Shown here: piece after piece, positions 27,161 to 36,045 of the stretch
Position numbering within the stretch: position 1 is the stretch's first letter
Layout: each line of letters begins with the position of its first letter
Source of the DNA: an uncultured Bacteroidia bacterium
GTDB lineage: Bacteria > Bacteroidota > Bacteroidia > Bacteroidales > UBA932
DNA length: 64,000 bases
Direction: 5' to 3'
Assembly (NCBI GenBank): GCA_902789445.1
Contig: CADAOB010000001.1
Coordinates: forward strand, 124,001 to 188,000
Translations under genes and position numbers: made by a program
The notes under the pieces: generated by a model
What the model saw: only the letters and a program-made list of their open reading frames with translations
What the model was told of the DNA's origin: nothing
Databases searched by the model: none

Positions 27161-28300
27161 TTACAGGTATTCTTCCATTACGGCGGAGACTCTGTCGAAG
27201 ACCTCGTCGATGGAGCCCAGTCCGTCGATTTCACGATAGACGCCTTTCCCTTTGTAGTAGGAAATGACGGGCTCGGTCTTGCTATGGTAGGTGGCGATGC
27301 GGTTGCGGATGATTTCCGGCTTGGTGTCATCCACCCGGTTCTCGATTTCTGCGCGGTGGCGGATGCGCTCGAAGACCGTCTCGTCGGGGATCATCAGCGA
27401 GAGCACGGCGTCCACCTGCTGGCCGCGGGCGGCGAGCATCGCATCGAGATGCTCCGCCTGGGCTGTGGTGCGCGGGAAGCCGTCGAAGATGAAACCCTTC
27501 ACGTCGGGATGCTGGTCGAGTTCGGATGCAATCATGCCCTCGACGACTTTGTCGGGAACCAGTTCTCCTTTGTCGATGAGAGATTTGGCTTGCAGGCCGA
27601 GCGCGGTGCCGGCCGCAATCTCCCGGCGGAGCAGGTCGCCCGTCGAGACGTGGCGCAGGCCGAAACGCTCGATGAGTTTCGCGGCCTGGGTGCCCTTGCC
27701 GGCGCCCGGAGGGCCGAAGATGAGGAAATGTTTCATCGCTGTCTTTTCTTCTGTTTTACTGTCGAGGATATAGATGTCTTTGGAGTTGCGGCCCAGTTGG
27801 TCGTAGTCGAGGCCGAAACCCACGATGAAGCGGTTTTCGATCTCCATGGCCACATAGTCCAGCTTGAGATCTTTCTTGTAAACTTCCGGTTTGAGCAGCA
27901 TCGTGCAGATCTTCACGTCGGCGGCGCCGGCATCCAGCAGCAGGGCATGCAGGTCGGTGATGGTTTTGCCCGTATCGACGATGTCCTCTACGACGATGAC
28001 GGTCCGGCCCTTGATGGACGAGGTCAGGCCCAGGACCTTGCGGGTGACGCCGGTGGAGAGGGTCCCTTCGTAGGACGAAAGCCGGACGCTTGTAAACTCG
28101 CAGGGGAAGTTGAGCCGTTTCATCAGCTCGCCCGTGAAAAGGATCGAGCCGTTGAGCACGCACAGGATGATGGGCGTGCCGTCGAAGTTCTTGAAATCGT
28201 GATTGATGCGCTCCGCTACGGCGTCGATGGCCTTCTCCAGCCGCTCGTAGGGGATGTAGGGTACGAAGTACCGGTCTTTGACGAGAATCCTGCCTTCCAT
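27161..28300 (-). CDS. hpt-adk: Fused hypoxanthine phosphoribosyltransferase - adenylate kinase
   Basis: One open frame of 379 residues. Residues 1-183 are HPRT, with the PRPP loop VIVVEDIVDTGKTI at about 101-114. Residues 189-379 are adenylate kinase, with P-loop GPPGAGKGTQ at about 196-205, FDGFPRTTAQ and the NMP-binding helices; the LID is short. The link SKTEEKTAMK has no stop. An internal ATG at 27736 could also start free adenylate kinase. The fusion would couple purine salvage to adenylate balance; whether one or two polypeptides are made is unknown. If translated separately, hpt would lack its own stop. Confidence 0.9.
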   Translation of the reverse strand: MEGRILVKDRYFVPYIPYERLEKAIDAVAERINHDFKNFDGTPIILCVLNGSILFTGELMKRLNFPCEFTSVRLSSYEGTLSTGVTRKVLGLTSSIKGRTVIVVEDIVDTGKTITDLHALLLDAGAADVKICTMLLKPEVYKKDLKLDYVAMEIENRFIVGFGLDYDQLGRNSKDIYILDSKTEEKTAMKHFLIFGPPGAGKGTQAAKLIERFGLRHVSTGDLLRREIAAGTALGLQAKSLIDKGELVPDKVVEGMIASELDQHPDVKGFIFDGFPRTTAQAEHLDAMLAARGQQVDAVLSLMIPDETVFERIRHRAEIENRVDDTKPEIIRNRIATYHSKTEPVISYYKGKGVYREIDGLGSIDEVFDRVSAVMEEYL

Positions 28301-28407
28301 CTTCTTGATGATTTAATCTGCGAAAATACGCATTATCTTTTTCATTGGCAAACCGAATCTTCGCGCGTTCCCCTGCGCCCGGCCTCCGATGCCCTGCGCG
28401 TCCGCTT

Positions 28408-28755
28408 CCCGCCGCCGTCCGCAATTTGGGGCGTATTTGAGGATGGCACCGCCAAATTCCCGCCGCCGTCCTCAATTGGGGGCGTATTTGAGGATGGAGC
28501 CGCCAAATTCCCGCCGCCGTCCTCAATTGGGGGCTGGTTTGAGGATGGCACCGCGAAATTCCCGCTGCCGTCCTCAATTTTGGGCTGATTTGAGGATGGC
28601 GCCGCCAAATTCCCGCCGCCGTCCTCAATTTGGGGCGTATTTGAGGATGGCACCGCCAAATTCCCGCCGCCGTCCTCAATTTGGGGCTGATTTGAGGATG
28701 GCACCGCCAAATTCCCGCTGCCGTCCTCAATTTTGGGCTGATTTGAGGATGGCGA
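28408..28755. repeat. 51-bp tandem repeat, about 6.8 copies
   Basis: Unit boundaries fall at 28408, 28459, 28510, 28561, 28612, 28663 and 28714 (partial last unit). Each unit contains a dyad, GCCGTCCTCAA with TTGAGGATGGC (one G-T pair), separated by about 10-13 variable bases (GTTTGGGGCGTA-like or TTTGGGCTGA-like). The units follow each other without spacers. 51 is a multiple of three, so long frames stay open on both strands (a 17-residue repeat on the minus strand), but I see no start, composition or similarity that supports a gene. It fills the gap between hpt-adk and the HhH gene. Confidence 0.92.
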
Positions 28756-28774
28756 GCGGTTTTTGCCAAAATTA

Positions 28775-28806
28775 TTTGGTTTCGGGGCGATCGTGTATTA
28801 TCTTTG
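28775..28806 (+). promoter_or_regulatory. Complete Bacteroidota promoter upstream of the HhH protein gene
   Basis: -33 TTTG at 28775-28778, a 20-bp spacer and -7 TATCTTTG at 28799-28806. It begins 20 bp after the last 51-bp repeat unit, so the repeat array abuts the promoter. Confidence 0.75.
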
Positions 28807-28851
28807 CCAAAGTCCAGAGCCGCGGTGGCGTTGGCGTAATGTGTAGAAGAT

Positions 28852-30795
28852 ATGGCAAAGGATTTCTGTCGGGGCCCGTTCGGGCAGGAGAAAAAAGATT
28901 CGCTTCGTCGTTGGCTGTTGTTTGTCTGCCTGCTTGGCGCAGCAATTCATTTTCCCCGTCTTGTTTTTTCGCAGGATATTTTGCCGGAGCCGGTTACGGC
29001 GCTGATCGAGCAGCTGGCCGAGCGGGCGGCGGAAGCCGGCGATGACGGCAGCGGCGGGGCGGCCGGTGTCGAGGAACTCGTCCGGTACTACGAACACTTG
29101 CTCCGGCAGCCGCTCAATCTCAACGCCGCCACGCGGCTCCAGTTGGAAGAGACGGGCCTGCTGACGCTCTTCCAGACCGAGAGCCTCCTTGCCTGGCGGG
29201 AACGATACGGCGCTGTCCGTTCCGTGACGGAATGGGCGCTCGTCGAAGGCTTTTCGCCGGAGACGGTGTCCAGGCTGCAGCCCTTCTTCTCGCTGGGAGA
29301 ACCGGCGGCGCGGCAGCAGACAGCGCAGACTTATACGGCCAAGTTCCGCAAGAAATGGAAACAGGCGGGCTTTTCCCTGACGGCCAAGGCCCAATACGAA
29401 TCGCAGCCGCTCTCGCTGGCGGCCGTCCTCGACAATGATCCGAGGGAACGTTTCCCCGACTTCGTGTCGCTCTCGGCCCGGTACAAGGGTTTCTATGCCG
29501 GCGACTTTACGGCCCGCTTCGGGCAGGGACTCGTCCTTTGGAAATCATTCTCGCTCAGTGCCTTCGGGACTCCTTCCGCGGCCAGCCGGCGGGGCGGGGG
29601 ACTGCAGGCGTACCATTCCACCGACGAGTCGAACTTCTTTCGCGGCGTAGGCTGGAGCGGCGGACTGGGCCGCCCGACCGACTGCAACGACGGACTGGGC
29701 CGCCCGTCCGGCCGCAGCCGCCTGGGGCAATGGACGATGTCCGCATTCGTCTCGCGCAACGCCGTGGACGCCCGTCTCGTGGACGGACGTTATACTTCCA
29801 TCGCCACGGATGGCCTGCACGTTACGGAAGCAGAAAAGGCGAAGCGGCATGCCATGCACGAATACGTCGCCGGCGGGAACGTCACGCTGACCCGCGGCCG
29901 CTGGCGTTTCGGCGTGACAGGCGTCGCCTATGCCTACGATCACCCCAACGGACGCAAAGTCCAGGATTACAACCGCTACCAGCAGTACGACGGTCTCTGG
30001 GGCAATCTGGGCGCGGATGTCTATGGCTCGCTGGGCAGCCTGCGTATCTTCGGCGAAGCGGCCGTCGATGCACACGGGGCGCCCGCCGTGCTGGCCGGGA
30101 CACTCTGGAGTCCTTCGTATGAATTCGAGACCAGCCTGACGCTCCGCTGCTATGCACCTTCTTATATCGCTACGCACGCGGGGGCGTACTCGTCGCTCAG
30201 CAGTGTCTCAAACCAGGTCGGCGGCGCCTGGGCCGCGCAGTTCATTCAGGGCCCGTGGACCCTGCGTGCCAACGCGGACCTGGCCTGGTATCCGTGGAAA
30301 CGCTACCGGCAAGAGGCCGGGACCTGGGGTTTCAAGGGACGGCTCCAGGCCATCCGCTCGCTGGCCGGCCTCGGGGAACTGGCTGGGACCGGGGAAATGG
30401 CCGGCACCGGGGAACTGGAAGTGCAGCTGGCCTGGAGCGGCCGGCTGAAGGCGCGGCTGCGCCTGATGTTGCCCGCAGGCGACCGCTGGCAGTTCGCTTT
30501 GCGGGCCGACGCCAACCGCGGCGGAGCGGCCGGCTACGCCGATGTCCGCTGGCGGCCGTCCCGCCGCTGGGATCTTTCGGCCCGCGTGACGCTATGGCAG
30601 ACCCGGGACTGGGACTCCCGCATCTGCTTCTACGAGCGGGGTGTCCCGCAGAGTTTCCTCGTGGAAAACTACGCCGGTAAAGGCATCGGGGCATACCTGG
30701 TAGCCCGGTATGCCCCGACGCGGAACACGGAAATGTGGATGAAAATCCAGCAGAACTACTGCGCCTACTTCGTGCGGATCTTCATTCCCGGATAG
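28852..30795 (+). CDS. Helix-hairpin-helix domain outer membrane protein
   Basis: 647 residues with a signal-anchor-like N-terminus (RRWLLFVCLLGAAIHFPRLVFSQ). Residues about 75-145 hold ComEA-like HhH motifs (LNLNAATRLQLEETGLLTLFQ, SLLAWRERYG, VEGFSPETVSRL). The rest is beta-strand rich (YKGFYAGDFTARFGQGLVLW, barrel-like) with low-complexity GELAGTGEMAGTGELE near 505-520. This architecture is a conserved Bacteroidota type of unknown function; a DNA-related role is suggested only by the HhH repeats. It overlaps the convergent transglycosylase gene by 31 bp. Confidence 0.8.
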   Translation: MAKDFCRGPFGQEKKDSLRRWLLFVCLLGAAIHFPRLVFSQDILPEPVTALIEQLAERAAEAGDDGSGGAAGVEELVRYYEHLLRQPLNLNAATRLQLEETGLLTLFQTESLLAWRERYGAVRSVTEWALVEGFSPETVSRLQPFFSLGEPAARQQTAQTYTAKFRKKWKQAGFSLTAKAQYESQPLSLAAVLDNDPRERFPDFVSLSARYKGFYAGDFTARFGQGLVLWKSFSLSAFGTPSAASRRGGGLQAYHSTDESNFFRGVGWSGGLGRPTDCNDGLGRPSGRSRLGQWTMSAFVSRNAVDARLVDGRYTSIATDGLHVTEAEKAKRHAMHEYVAGGNVTLTRGRWRFGVTGVAYAYDHPNGRKVQDYNRYQQYDGLWGNLGADVYGSLGSLRIFGEAAVDAHGAPAVLAGTLWSPSYEFETSLTLRCYAPSYIATHAGAYSSLSSVSNQVGGAWAAQFIQGPWTLRANADLAWYPWKRYRQEAGTWGFKGRLQAIRSLAGLGELAGTGEMAGTGELEVQLAWSGRLKARLRLMLPAGDRWQFALRADANRGGAAGYADVRWRPSRRWDLSARVTLWQTRDWDSRICFYERGVPQSFLVENYAGKGIGAYLVARYAPTRNTEMWMKIQQNYCAYFVRIFIPG

Positions 30796-32390
30796 ATCTT
30801 GCTCTTGGCATTGAGGCCGTTGAGCTTGTAAAGCGTGTTGAGCGAGACGCCGGTCTTTTTGGCGATGCCGCCCAAAGTGTCGCCCTTCTTGACGGTGTAG
30901 GTTGAAGTAGCCGTCGAAGACCCGCTGCTCTTGCCGGACGAGGAAGATGAACTCGAGCCGGACTTGACGCTGGAACTGCCGGATGAACTGTGCGACTTGC
31001 CGGCACTGCCGTAGATATAGAGCCGTTGTCCGACACGGATGGTATTGCCACGCAGGTTGTTCCAGCGCTTGAGGTTCGCCACGGTGGTCTGGTGTTTGGA
31101 GGCGATGCTCGAGAGCGTCTCGCCGCTCTTGACCTTGTGGATCACGCGCTGCTCGCCGCTGCCGCCGGTCTCCTTGATCTTCTGGACGGCAACCGGACTG
31201 AAGAACACAGAATCCTTATAGCGGTAGATTGTGTCCTGCACATCGACATAGGCGAGGGTGTACTGGTGCGGCAGGTTGAGGATATAGGTATGTTCGGTGC
31301 CCGGGATGATGTCGTGCAGGTACTGCGGGTTGAGGTCGCGGAGCGTCTCCATCGGGATACCGATGGTCTCGGAGATCTGCCCGAAGTGGAGGTTCTTGTT
31401 CACGTGGAAAGTATCCACGTGGGCCGGCAGGCTCACGGGCGTCGGTACGATGCCGTGCTCGGGATAGTAGTTGAGCGTGTACAGGGCGGCGATGAAGGCG
31501 GGGATGTAACCGCGCGTCTCGCGGGGCAGGTAGTTGTAGATCTCCCAGAAATCGGTCTTGCCGCCGCTGCGGCGGATGGCCTTGCTCACGTTGCCGGCGC
31601 CGCAGTTGTAGGAGGCGATGGCCAGCGACCAGTCGCCGAAGATCATATAGCTGTCCTTGAGCAGGCGTGCGGCGGCCCGGCAGGCTGTCAGCGGATCGTA
31701 GCGTTCGTCCACATAGGAGGTCATCTCCAGGCCGTACATCTTGCCGGTATTGTACATGAACTGCCACATGCCTTTCGCCCGGGCGCGCGAAACGGCGCGG
31801 GGATTGAGGGCCGACTCGATGACGGCCATCGCCTTGAGTTCCTTCGGCAGGCCGTATTCATCGAAGATTTCCTCGAACAGCGGCATATAATAGGTGGACA
31901 GGCCGATGATGCGGGCCGTGGCGATCGGCATCCGCTCGGTGTAGCGGATGATGGCGTTCTTGACCGCCTTGTTGAACTGCACGGGGATGAAGGAGTTCAT
32001 CTTCTGGAGCCGGTCGATGTAAACCTCGTCCGGAATGTTGCTGGTCAGGGAGTCGAGTTCCAGGGTGGCCACATCGAACTCGTTGACATCGATCTGTTTC
32101 TGGATGTAATAGATGTTCAGCAGCGAGTCGATGTTCTCGGAGTTGTACTCGATGAGATTCTCGATGTCGTCGTCCACCAGGATGTCACCGTCCTCGTCGT
32201 TGGCCGGCGCGGAAAGCATCTGGTATTCGTTGTAGAGGGAGTCGTAGGCCTGCTGGAGGGAGTCGATGCGGTGCATCAGCTCCTCGATCAGCTGTTGCTG
32301 CTTTTTCCGGTCGCCGAAGATCTGGGCGTGGCCGGTGCAGGGAATCAGGAGGAAGGCTGCGAGCAGGAGGAACAGGGAGAGACGTTTCAT
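30765..32390 (-). CDS. mltD: Membrane-bound lytic murein transglycosylase D-like protein with two LysM domains
   Basis: 541 residues with signal peptide (CTGHAQ). The SLT domain (about 165-290) carries the catalytic Glu in AVIESALNP, then RARAKGMWQFMYNTG and ASYNCGAGNVSKAI. Two LysM motifs follow: residues about 418-462 (HKVKSGETLSSIASKH) and 495-540 (YTVKKGDTLGGIAKKTG), joined by a Ser/Gly-rich linker. It cleaves peptidoglycan glycan strands in the periplasm. It starts 6 bp after the DUF5683 stop, so the parA-parB-DUF5683-mltD genes form one run. Confidence 0.95.
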   Translation of the reverse strand: MKRLSLFLLLAAFLLIPCTGHAQIFGDRKKQQQLIEELMHRIDSLQQAYDSLYNEYQMLSAPANDEDGDILVDDDIENLIEYNSENIDSLLNIYYIQKQIDVNEFDVATLELDSLTSNIPDEVYIDRLQKMNSFIPVQFNKAVKNAIIRYTERMPIATARIIGLSTYYMPLFEEIFDEYGLPKELKAMAVIESALNPRAVSRARAKGMWQFMYNTGKMYGLEMTSYVDERYDPLTACRAAARLLKDSYMIFGDWSLAIASYNCGAGNVSKAIRRSGGKTDFWEIYNYLPRETRGYIPAFIAALYTLNYYPEHGIVPTPVSLPAHVDTFHVNKNLHFGQISETIGIPMETLRDLNPQYLHDIIPGTEHTYILNLPHQYTLAYVDVQDTIYRYKDSVFFSPVAVQKIKETGGSGEQRVIHKVKSGETLSSIASKHQTTVANLKRWNNLRGNTIRVGQRLYIYGSAGKSHSSSGSSSVKSGSSSSSSSGKSSGSSTATSTYTVKKGDTLGGIAKKTGVSLNTLYKLNGLNAKSKIYPGMKIRTK

Positions 32391-32396
32391 AAAAAA

Positions 32397-33374
32397 TCAA
32401 AATGTGAATTGCAGGTTGACCCCCAGCGCGGGCGAGGCGAAGGGGGAGGAGGATGTGTCGTAGAAAGTGTATTGCGGGTTCAGCGGCTGGATGAGGGCCG
32501 GCTGCACCTCAAGCGATGCGATGTTGTCGCTCACGTCGAAATCGGCCATGTAGGCGAAGACATTCGCATCGATGACGTTGAGCGCATAGACCAGGATGGC
32601 GGCCAGGATGGAATAGTCGCGGTAACGCCGGTAGGTATCGCGGTAGGTTTCCGCCTGGTTGACGGTGATCGAGCCGATATAGCCGCTTGCGTCCGTATCG
32701 CCTCCCACCTGGGTGATCCAGCGGAACCGTTTGTATTGCATGTCGTTGAAATGGTAGAAGTAGCCGCAGGCCACCAGGCCGCCGGTCCAGATGGGGATCT
32801 TCCACCAGTCTCCGTTGTTGGCCTGTCCGAGTCCGGGCAGCAACAGGGAATAGATGGTGGATTTGGCCGGGACAGGCGCCCGGAAGTCGGTCTTGAAGCA
32901 GGCCACGCCGTCGAGCAGTTGCCCCCAATAGACGGCCCCGGCCGCAATGTAACTGGCCGTGCCCAGGTATTTGTATTTGGCTTCTCCGGTCTGCTTGTAC
33001 TGGCGGTTGCACCAGATGCCGCCGTAAATGCCGCCGCCGATGCCGGCATAGATCACCGGGACTTTCCACCAGTCTTTGTTGTACATCTGCGAGGCGCCGG
33101 GGACGATGGCCGATCCCAGCAGCATGTAACCGGGCGTCAGCGTGTCGCGGCCGAAGTAGCCGCGGAACAGTTTCCTGAGGGAGAACCCCTGCAGGGAGTC
33201 GGTGACGGCGGTGGTGTCGCCGACGGCCGCTGTCGCGGTTTCGGAACCGGGAGGCCCCGTCACCGTACCGGCGTTCGTGTTGCGGTACACGTCGTTGCGG
33301 GTGCTCCGGAACTGGGCACTCAGGCTGCAGCAGACGCTGACCAGCAGCAGAAGGGTGAGAAGATAGCGGCGCAC
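32397..33374 (-). CDS. DUF5683 family membrane-associated protein
   Basis: About 325 residues from a GTG at 33374 (VRRYLLTLLLLVSVCCSLSAQ, signal peptide); an upstream in-frame extension would overlap parB and lacks similarity. It has repeated GSAIVPGASQMYNKDWWKVP / LLLPGLGQANNGDWWKIP motifs, each beside a hydrophobic helix, characteristic of DUF5683. The function is unknown. It begins 10 bp after parB, and its place between parB and mltD is a common Bacteroidota arrangement. Confidence 0.8.
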   Translation of the reverse strand: MRRYLLTLLLLVSVCCSLSAQFRSTRNDVYRNTNAGTVTGPPGSETATAAVGDTTAVTDSLQGFSLRKLFRGYFGRDTLTPGYMLLGSAIVPGASQMYNKDWWKVPVIYAGIGGGIYGGIWCNRQYKQTGEAKYKYLGTASYIAAGAVYWGQLLDGVACFKTDFRAPVPAKSTIYSLLLPGLGQANNGDWWKIPIWTGGLVACGYFYHFNDMQYKRFRWITQVGGDTDASGYIGSITVNQAETYRDTYRRYRDYSILAAILVYALNVIDANVFAYMADFDVSDNIASLEVQPALIQPLNPQYTFYDTSSSPFASPALGVNLQFTF

Positions 33375-33384
33375 GGAGTCTGTC

Positions 33385-34275
33385 TTATTGTCTTTCCAAA
33401 TCTTTGAGGAGGTTTTCCACCTGCTCGTCGTTGTCGTAGCGGATGGTGATGGTCCCGCCGCCCTTCGGGCTGCGCCGGACGGCCACCTGGCCGGCGAAAT
33501 GCCGGCCGATGCGTTCGGCCAGGCTGTAGAAGAGCTCAGGCAGGTCTTCTTCTTCGGCGGCCGGTGTGGCGGCCTGCCGGTCGAGCGCCTTGACTTTCTG
33601 TTCCAGCTGCCGGACCGACCAGTCGCTCCGGACGGTGTTCTCAAAAAGTTTCCGCTGCTGCGCGGGCGATTCGACGCCCAGCAGGACCTTGGCGTGCCCC
33701 ACAGAAATCTTGCCAAGCTTGAGGGCTTTCTGGATTTCGTCGGGCAGGCGGAGCAGGCGCAGGTAGTTGGTGATGGTCGCCCGCTTCTTGCCCACGCGCA
33801 GGGCCATCGCCTCCTGGGTGAGATTGCATTCGTCGATCAGGCGCTGGAAACTGAGGGCGGTCTCGATGGCGTCGAGGTCTTCGCGCTGGATGTTTTCCAC
33901 GATGGCCATCTCCAGCATCGCGGCGTCGTCGGCCTGGCGGATGTAGGCCGGTACGCTGGTGAGTCCGGCCAGGCGGGCGGCGCGGTAGCGCCGTTCGCCG
34001 CTGATGATCTGGTACGTTCCCGGGCCGGTCTGCCGCAGGGTGAGCGGCTGGATGATGCCGAGGGTGCGGATCGACGCGGCGAGTTCTTCCAGGGCTTCCT
34101 GGTCGAATTCCGAACGGGGCTGCCAGGGATTGGGTACGATCTGCCCGATGGGGATTTCGCTCACGGCCGCCGGATTCCCGCCGACCATGCGGTGGATTTC
34201 CCGCGTGTCCTTGATGGGTGCGGCATCGCCCAGCAGGGCGCCGAGCCCTTTTCCTAATGCTGCCCGTTTTGCCAT
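33385..34275 (-). CDS. parB: Chromosome-partitioning protein ParB
   Basis: 296 residues. N-terminal ParB/Spo0J domain with the CTP-binding motifs (GQIVPNPWQPR, GIIQPLTLR, ISGERRYRAARLAG), central HTH (NLTQEAMALRVGKKRATITNYLRLL) and C-terminal dimerisation region. It binds parS near the origin and loads a sliding clamp with ParA. It overlaps parA by 22 bp. I did not find a parS-like palindrome in the window. Confidence 0.96.
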   Translation of the reverse strand: MAKRAALGKGLGALLGDAAPIKDTREIHRMVGGNPAAVSEIPIGQIVPNPWQPRSEFDQEALEELAASIRTLGIIQPLTLRQTGPGTYQIISGERRYRAARLAGLTSVPAYIRQADDAAMLEMAIVENIQREDLDAIETALSFQRLIDECNLTQEAMALRVGKKRATITNYLRLLRLPDEIQKALKLGKISVGHAKVLLGVESPAQQRKLFENTVRSDWSVRQLEQKVKALDRQAATPAAEEEDLPELFYSLAERIGRHFAGQVAVRRSPKGGGTITIRYDNDEQVENLLKDLERQ

Positions 34276-35042
34276 TGTTCGTTCTTTTTGATGATTTCGC
34301 GTGCCAGGTTGAGGTAGTTGTCGGCGCCGGTGGAGCGCGCGTCGTAGAGGATGGCCGGCTTGCCGTAGGAAGGGGCCTCGCTCAGCCGGACGTTCTTGGT
34401 AATCATCGTCTTGAAAACCATGTCGGGGTAGTAGGTCTTGACTTCTTCCACGACCTGGTTGTGCAGGCGCAGGCGGCTGTCGTACATCGTGAAGAGAAAG
34501 CCTTCGATGGTCAGGGACGGATTGAGCCGCGTCCGTACGATGTTGATGGTATTGAGCAGTTTGCCCAGGCCTTCCAGCGGGAAGTACTCGGGCTGGACGG
34601 GGATGATCACGCTGTCGGAGGCCGTCAGGGCGTTGATGGTGATCAGGCCCAGTGACGGGGCGCAGTCCAGCACGATGTAGTCGTAGCGGTCGCGGACCGG
34701 TGCGAGGGCCTTCTGCAACACATTCTCCCGCTGCGGCACTTCCAGCATCTCGATTTCAGCCCCCACCAGGTTGATGTGGGAGGGAATGATGTCGAGGTGG
34801 TCCAGGTCGGTGGGCTTGATGACGCTTTCGATCTCCCGCTCGCCGATGAGGATTTCGTAGAGCGTGTCGTGCTCTTTCGAGTCGGGATTGAAGTTCAGGC
34901 CCGAGGTCGTGTTGGCCTGCGGGTCGGCGTCGATGACGAGCGTTTTGTATTCCAGGACCGCCAGCGAGGCGGCCAGGTTGATGGAGGTGGTCGTCTTTCC
35001 GACGCCCCCTTTCTGGTTGGCGATAGCGATGATCTTTCCCAT
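34254..35042 (-). CDS. parA: Chromosome-partitioning ATPase ParA
   Basis: 262 residues from the ATG at 35042 (MGKIIAIANQKGGVGKTTTSINLA, deviant Walker A). DADPQANTT and VLDCAPSLGLI complete the P-loop set. It drives origin segregation with ParB. The -7 box TAACTTTG (minus strand, 35049-35056) ends 6 bp before the ATG and lies inside a palindrome ATAACTT-GCA-AAGTTAT (35041-35057), a possible autoregulatory site. Confidence 0.96.
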   Translation of the reverse strand: MGKIIAIANQKGGVGKTTTSINLAASLAVLEYKTLVIDADPQANTTSGLNFNPDSKEHDTLYEILIGEREIESVIKPTDLDHLDIIPSHINLVGAEIEMLEVPQRENVLQKALAPVRDRYDYIVLDCAPSLGLITINALTASDSVIIPVQPEYFPLEGLGKLLNTINIVRTRLNPSLTIEGFLFTMYDSRLRLHNQVVEEVKTYYPDMVFKTMITKNVRLSEAPSYGKPAILYDARSTGADNYLNLAREIIKKNEQWQNGQH

Positions 35043-35057
35043 AACTTGCAAAGTTAT
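35041..35057 (-). promoter_or_regulatory. Palindromic -7 region of the parAB operon
   Basis: ATAACTT-GCA-AAGTTAT: the minus-strand -7 box (TAACTTTG, 35049-35056) is half of a 7-bp inverted repeat that reaches the parA start codon. ParA or ParB repression of their own promoter is known in some systems; for this site it is only a possibility. Confidence 0.55.
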
Positions 35058-35095
35058 GAAAAAAAACTGTTAAATTCGCGTAGCTAAACTCTTGA

Positions 35096-36040
35096 ATGAT
35101 GACAATCCAGTCAGCTTGGAAGGTAATCGTCAGCAGCCGGTCGGGCGGCGGAAAGGCCCGGCACGACTGGCCTGAGATTGCAAACTTGCTTAAAGCCAAA
35201 AGTATAGAATTCATCGCAAGCATTACGGACCACGCCTACCACGCCATCGAACTGGCGCGCGAAGCCGTCCTTTCCGGTTTTCGGAAACTCCTTGTGGTCG
35301 GCGGCGACGGGGCGGTGCACGAGGTGCTCAACGGCCTTTATTCCCAGACGGAAGTTTCTCCCTCGGAAGTGACCGTCGGCCTGATCCCCGTCGGCTCGGG
35401 CAACGACTGGTCGCGCCTGCACCGGATCCCGGCGGATTACGGCCGGGCCGTGGACCTGATTGCGGAAGCCGGCGTCCGCACCCGCCTGCAGGATGTCGCC
35501 TGCGTCCATACCCTTATGGACGGCAAGCCCTATTGCCGCTATATGATGAACATTGGCGGCCTGGGCTTCGATTCGGACGTGTGCCGGCGCTTCGACATCG
35601 CCAAGGAACACGGCCATGCCGGTGACCGCCAGTATCTCAAGTCGCTGCTTTCAGGCTTCCTGGCCTACCGGCCGCTCCGTTTCCGCGTGGTTGTGGACGG
35701 GGAGGAATTCTATCACGGCACCGCCTTTTCGGTGGCGCTGGGCATCGGGCAGTACTGTGGCGGCGGAATGCGCCAGACCCCGGATGCCGTCCCGGACGAC
35801 GGCCTGATCAACGTGACCGTGGTCGGGAAACTGAGCAAATGGAAGTTCCTGTCGAAGGTCCCGTCGCTTTTCAAGGGGGACATCTACCGGCACAAGGAAG
35901 TCAGGCATACGACCGGACGGCGGGTCGAGATTTCCGCGGCGCCGTATTCCTATATGGAAGTGGACGGTGAACCCGTAGGCATCACGCCCGTCCGGATCGA
36001 AGTGATCCCGGCCGGCGTGCAGGTCGTGTCAAATCTGTAA
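35096..36040 (+). CDS. Diacylglycerol kinase catalytic-domain (YegS/BmrU-like) lipid kinase
   Basis: 314 residues. The DAGK catalytic motif LLVVGGDGAVHEVLNGLY (about residues 62-80; GGDGA instead of GGDGT) and the IPVGSGNDWSRL motif are present, with MRQTPDAVPDDGLINVTVV and EVDGEPVG at the C-terminus. It phosphorylates a lipid or sphingosine-like base; which one cannot be told. The gene is divergent from parA, and its likely -7 box is a degenerate TAAATTCG at 35071-35078. Confidence 0.9.
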   Translation: MMTIQSAWKVIVSSRSGGGKARHDWPEIANLLKAKSIEFIASITDHAYHAIELAREAVLSGFRKLLVVGGDGAVHEVLNGLYSQTEVSPSEVTVGLIPVGSGNDWSRLHRIPADYGRAVDLIAEAGVRTRLQDVACVHTLMDGKPYCRYMMNIGGLGFDSDVCRRFDIAKEHGHAGDRQYLKSLLSGFLAYRPLRFRVVVDGEEFYHGTAFSVALGIGQYCGGGMRQTPDAVPDDGLINVTVVGKLSKWKFLSKVPSLFKGDIYRHKEVRHTTGRRVEISAAPYSYMEVDGEPVGITPVRIEVIPAGVQVVSNL

Positions 36041-36045
36041 GGAAG

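Noticed and set aside
26240..28588. A 782-codon plus-strand frame over obgE and hpt-adk
   Set aside because: Antisense to three well-supported genes and running on into the 51-bp repeat; no family similarity.
28342..28710. Minus-strand protein of 17-residue repeats (AVPSSNTPQIEDGGGNL type)
   Set aside because: The frame stays open only because 51 is a multiple of three; the opposite strand is also open, no promoter or start context fits, and it overlaps no known family.
28408..28755. CRISPR array
   Set aside because: The 51-bp units are contiguous with no unique spacers, and no cas gene is near.
33385..35042. A parS site near parAB
   Set aside because: I looked for a TGTTTCACGTGAAACA-like palindrome around parAB and saw none; the 17-bp palindrome at 35041 does not resemble it.
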